A stretch of 8,303 nucleotides of DNA from positions 1-8,303 of the forward strand of contig JALWNJ010000015.1 of NCBI GenBank assembly GCA_026995955.1, given 5' to 3'. The DNA is from Gammaproteobacteria bacterium. GTDB lineage: Bacteria; Pseudomonadota; Gammaproteobacteria; J044. Shown one piece after another: positions 6,598-8,303 of the stretch. The notes under the pieces are model-generated. The model searched no databases. It was not told the DNA's origin and saw only the letters and a program-made list of their open reading frames with translations. Position numbers and translations under genes: made by a program. Every line of letters begins with the position of its first letter. Position 1 is the first letter of the stretch.

Positions 6598-7941
6598 TCA
6601 GAACATGTAGTTGGTCCCGCCATAGGCCTTGTACTCGCCGGTCGCCGGGTCGTAGCCCACATCGGCGCGCAGGCTGATGCGCACCAGGGAACGGATCTTC
6701 CAGCGAAAGCCCGCCCCCACGGTATATTCCCAGCGCGTCAGGTCCACCTTGCCGCGCGGCCAGGCATTGCCGATGTCGGTAAACAGGACACCACGAAAGC
6801 TGTCGTGCCCGAACAGGGGCACCAGCCAGTTCAGGTTGAGCAGGGCATACACATCGCCGCGCACGTCCTCGCGCACCAGGCCCCGCATCGACGAACCGCC
6901 ACCGAGCTGGTAGGCATTCTCGTCACCCATGTTGTACCCCAGCCGCAGCTGCCAGTTGAGGTTGCTGCGCCGCAACTGCGGCAGGTGGTTGTAGCGTCGC
7001 CAGTAGGCACTGAGGTCGTAGTAGTTGTGATCCGAGCCCAGATTGCGACGGCCGAAGCCGAAGCCCAGCCCATACTCCTCGCCGGTACGGAACAGCTCGT
7101 GGTCGTTCCTGGTGGTAAAGTCCACCCCCATGCCCAGGGTCACCCGCCGCGACTCCTCCGGCAATTCCGGATTGTCGCGCACCACCCGGTACTCGTCGTG
7201 GACCGCACTCACCGAGCTGCCCAGCCGCCAGCCGTGACTGGGCCCAATGCGCTTCAGCCAGCGCGACAGACCGATACGGAACTGGTCGCTCTGCTGCTCG
7301 TACAGCCCCAGCTCGACCCCATTGTCGTCCTTGCTGGTGCGGCGCGTCTCCACCCGTCCGCCCGAAGTGGCGATGCCGATACCGAAGCGCGTGCCGGGAA
7401 TCTTCGGAATGATGTACTCCAGGTGCCGGTCGCGGACCTGTTCGCCGTTGAACCGCCGCGTGTCCTCCAGAATCACGCGAAATCGCTGGTTGAGCCCGAA
7501 GGCATTGTCCCAGCGCAGCTCGCCGCCATAGCTCACATCGGCATCGGAATTGACGCCCAGACGCGGGATCGGCAGCAGGTACCACTTCTCCTCCAGCCGA
7601 TAGGTGAGCGCCACCCCGCCCGGCACTTCGCGCACCGCGAGCGTCACCTGCTTGAACAGCCCCAGGTTCCTGAGGTACTGGCGCGACTTCAGTGCCTTTT
7701 CGGCATCGAAGGGCTCGCCCTCGTGCAGTACCAGCTCCTCGCGCAGCACGATCTCGCGCGTGACCCGGTTGCCCTCGAAGCGGATCGCCATGATGGGCTG
7801 GCCCTGATAATGCTCAAACTGCGCCCTTTCCGCCGCATCGGCAGCCTGCTCCGCAGCCGGAAGCGGCAGCGGAAAAAACAGGAGCAAGTAACCCGTGACG
7901 AGGAACAAGGCAAAACGAAGCCACCACCCCCCTCGCACCAA
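6598..7941 (-). CDS. Outer-membrane beta-barrel protein of the Omp85/BamA-TamA family with one POTRA domain
   Basis: The mature protein should sit in the outer membrane. From the TTG at 7941-7939 it has 447 residues. The signal peptide is MVRGGWWLRFALFLVTGYLL and following, with a likely cut near LPA-AEQ (residue 29). One POTRA domain follows (about 48-125: IMAIRFEGNRVTREIVLREE, then LRNLGLFKQVTLAV). A D15-type barrel (about 126-447) ends in the insertion signal GGTNYMF with a terminal Phe. The Omp85 lid motif (V/I)RG(F/Y) appears as MRGL (352-355) after GGGSS. Only one POTRA is present, against five in BamA and three in TamA. The start is uncertain. AGGAGG lies 7 nt before this TTG and the n-region is suitably basic, but an adjacent GTG (7938) is possible. 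The open frame runs back to 8277 through non-coding repeats. Relatives export proteins or insert barrels; the substrate is unknown. It converges on the SCP2-like gene. Confidence 0.88.
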   Translation of the reverse strand: MVRGGWWLRFALFLVTGYLLLFFPLPLPAAEQAADAAERAQFEHYQGQPIMAIRFEGNRVTREIVLREELVLHEGEPFDAEKALKSRQYLRNLGLFKQVTLAVREVPGGVALTYRLEEKWYLLPIPRLGVNSDADVSYGGELRWDNAFGLNQRFRVILEDTRRFNGEQVRDRHLEYIIPKIPGTRFGIGIATSGGRVETRRTSKDDNGVELGLYEQQSDQFRIGLSRWLKRIGPSHGWRLGSSVSAVHDEYRVVRDNPELPEESRRVTLGMGVDFTTRNDHELFRTGEEYGLGFGFGRRNLGSDHNYYDLSAYWRRYNHLPQLRRSNLNWQLRLGYNMGDENAYQLGGGSSMRGLVREDVRGDVYALLNLNWLVPLFGHDSFRGVLFTDIGNAWPRGKVDLTRWEYTVGAGFRWKIRSLVRISLRADVGYDPATGEYKAYGGTNYMF

Positions 7942-7960
7942 GCCCCAACCTCCTCGCACC
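7918..7960 (-). repeat. Imperfect tandem repeat of 21-22 bp across the outer-membrane gene start
   Basis: On the minus strand two units follow each other, 7960-7940 and 7939-7918. Each opens with GGTGCGAGG and ends in GGCTT. The first unit carries the AGGAGG used as ribosome binding site and its last bases begin the TTG codon; the second encodes residues about 2-8. A third copy of GGTGCGAGG lies upstream at 8057-8049, again followed by a TGGGT-like stretch. Confidence 0.7.
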
Positions 7961-8157
7961 TTGGAAAAAGGGACGCCCCCCTTTTTCAACGGTGGAAGGG
8001 AAGTGGTGAGGGCCGAGAAACTTGGGACAAGGGGGCGGCTTCGACCCACCTCGCACCCAGTTCCAAGTGCCTTGAAACACGAAGTCCGAAAACGCAGAGA
8101 CGGCAAGAACCAGCGCCCATCCGGAACGAAGCGCCTTGCCCTTCCCCGTAGCCCGCG
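7942..8157. other. Non-coding, repeat-bearing stretch upstream of the outer-membrane gene
   Basis: No convincing gene is seen. The stretch holds the palindrome at 7964-7987, the outlying GGTGCGAGG copy at 8049-8057, and degenerate heptamer-like runs (AGTTCC, AAGTGCC, TTGAAAC at 8060-8080). I find no clear -35/-10 pair for the minus-strand gene. Translating the minus strand gives peptides such as PPLKKGGVPFSKVRGGW. From experience these are the typical false reading of interspersed intergenic palindromes in proteobacterial genomes. Confidence 0.5.
7964..7987. repeat. Terminator-shaped palindrome (A-rich and T-rich arms)
   Basis: GAAAAAGGG (7964-7972) and CCCTTTTTC (7979-7987) form a perfect 9-bp stem with a 6-nt loop; a further TTG/CAA extends it with one bulged base. 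The form, A-run then G-run and C-run then T-run, is that of a bidirectional intrinsic terminator. It lies only 22 bp upstream of the outer-membrane gene's start on the minus strand, so transcription from further upstream would have to cross it. It may be a leader hairpin or an interspersed repeat rather than a true terminator. Confidence 0.5.
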
Positions 8158-8303
8158 CCGCCCACGGCCGCCGGAGCGCGGAATGGCCCGGGCCCCGCAG
8201 GGGACCGGGTGGCCGGCAGGGAGGCCGGCCAGTCCATCGTCAGGCAGGAGGCCTGTCGATGGACCCCGCAGCGACAAGGCCGTGGGCGGGAACCCCGAAG
8301 GGG
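8158..8303. repeat. Highly structured GC-rich block, possible interspersed repeat or structured RNA
   Basis: An outer 12-bp perfect inverted repeat (CCGCCCACGGCC at 8158-8169, complement at 8278-8289) encloses three hairpins. The first is 8187-8209 (CCCGG, mismatch, CCCC; loop GCA). The second is 8210-8231 (TGGCCGGC/GCCGGCCA, loop AGGGAG). The third is 8232-8264 (GTCCATCG + CAGGC, loop AGGAG). A fourth, CCCC-GAA-GGGG, ends the window (8293-8303). The hairpins abut with almost no linker, which is more than base composition alone would suggest. I recognise no named RNA family. The block may continue beyond the edge. Confidence 0.55.
8259..8303 (+). CDS. Possible start of an ORF running off the right edge (weak)
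   Basis: ATG at 8259 is preceded at 7 nt by AGGAGG (8246-8251) and opens the frame MDPAATRPWAGTPKG to the edge. Only 15 codons are visible, with no recognisable domain. The ribosome-binding-like site lies in the loop of the 8232-8264 hairpin and the ATG in its 3' arm, so the reading may be an accident of the repeat. I give it little weight. Confidence 0.2.
   Translation, partial: MDPAATRPWAGTPKG

Noticed and set aside
6538..8151. 537-codon plus-strand open frame opposite the outer-membrane gene
   Set aside because: It is antisense to a clear POTRA and barrel protein, it starts in the terminator palindrome, and its composition is shadow-like.
7942..8277. Upstream extension of the outer-membrane protein to an ATG at 8277
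   Set aside because: The 112 extra residues would precede the signal peptide, are rich in Gly, Arg and Pro, and translate repeats and hairpins. A signal peptide must be at the N-terminus.
1..8303. CRISPR array, transposase, toxin-antitoxin or phage defence genes
   Set aside because: No regular spaced repeats, no transposase or nuclease motif and no paired small ORFs were found on either strand.
8158..8303. RNase P RNA, tmRNA or group II intron end
   Set aside because: I compared the hairpins with the conserved cores I know, such as the RNase P core stretches and the GUGYG intron start, and found no match.

Overview
The window is GC-rich DNA with a densely packed set of seven protein genes. 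It most likely comes from a gammaproteobacterium. Three things point there: an E. coli-type (class I) glutamate-cysteine ligase of about 520 residues, a polyprenyl glycosylphosphotransferase of the PEP-CTERM/EpsB type, and strong G/C preference at third codon positions. I cannot place it to genus. No tRNA, rRNA, CRISPR array, transposase, phage or plasmid gene is visible, so it reads as ordinary chromosome apart from the repeat-rich right end.

Left part, minus strand (1-2279): the left edge cuts a sugar transferase that starts exopolysaccharide chains. It begins at a TTG with a very strong Shine-Dalgarno and has its own sigma70-type promoter, whose -35 overlaps the end of the upstream gene. 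That upstream gene encodes a YeeZ-like atypical short-chain dehydrogenase/NAD-dependent epimerase. A 71-bp divergent promoter region (2280-2350) separates it from a plus-strand flavin reductase with an N-terminal [2Fe-2S] ferredoxin domain (2351-3376).

Middle, minus strand (3380-5958): a compact run reads gshA (glutamate-cysteine ligase, TTG start), then an exported TlpA-like thioredoxin-fold protein, then a small FHA-domain protein, with gaps of 14 and 27 bp. It looks like one operon joining cytoplasmic thiol synthesis, an envelope thiol protein and a phosphothreonine-recognition module. Its last gene converges on the flavin reductase gene with 3 bp between the stop codons.

Right part (5959-8303): gshA is divergent from a small SCP2-like lipid-binding protein gene (6127-6519). 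A 26-bp interrupted dyad lies across both promoter candidates. The SCP2 gene ends at a 22-bp perfect palindrome, probably a terminator, facing a minus-strand gene for a single-POTRA Omp85-type outer-membrane barrel (6598-7941, probable TTG start). The final 362 bp have no secure gene. They hold a GC-poor-loop palindrome, three copies of a GGTGCGAGG repeat (one next to and one inside the start of the outer-membrane gene), and a highly structured GC-rich block (8158-8303) that may be an interspersed repeat or structured RNA. A weak start of a plus-strand ORF lies inside one of its hairpins.

I do not see an unmistakable new system. The most useful leads are the structured block at the right edge, the dyad between gshA and the SCP2 gene, the dyads at the transferase promoter, and the gshA/thioredoxin/FHA gene grouping.
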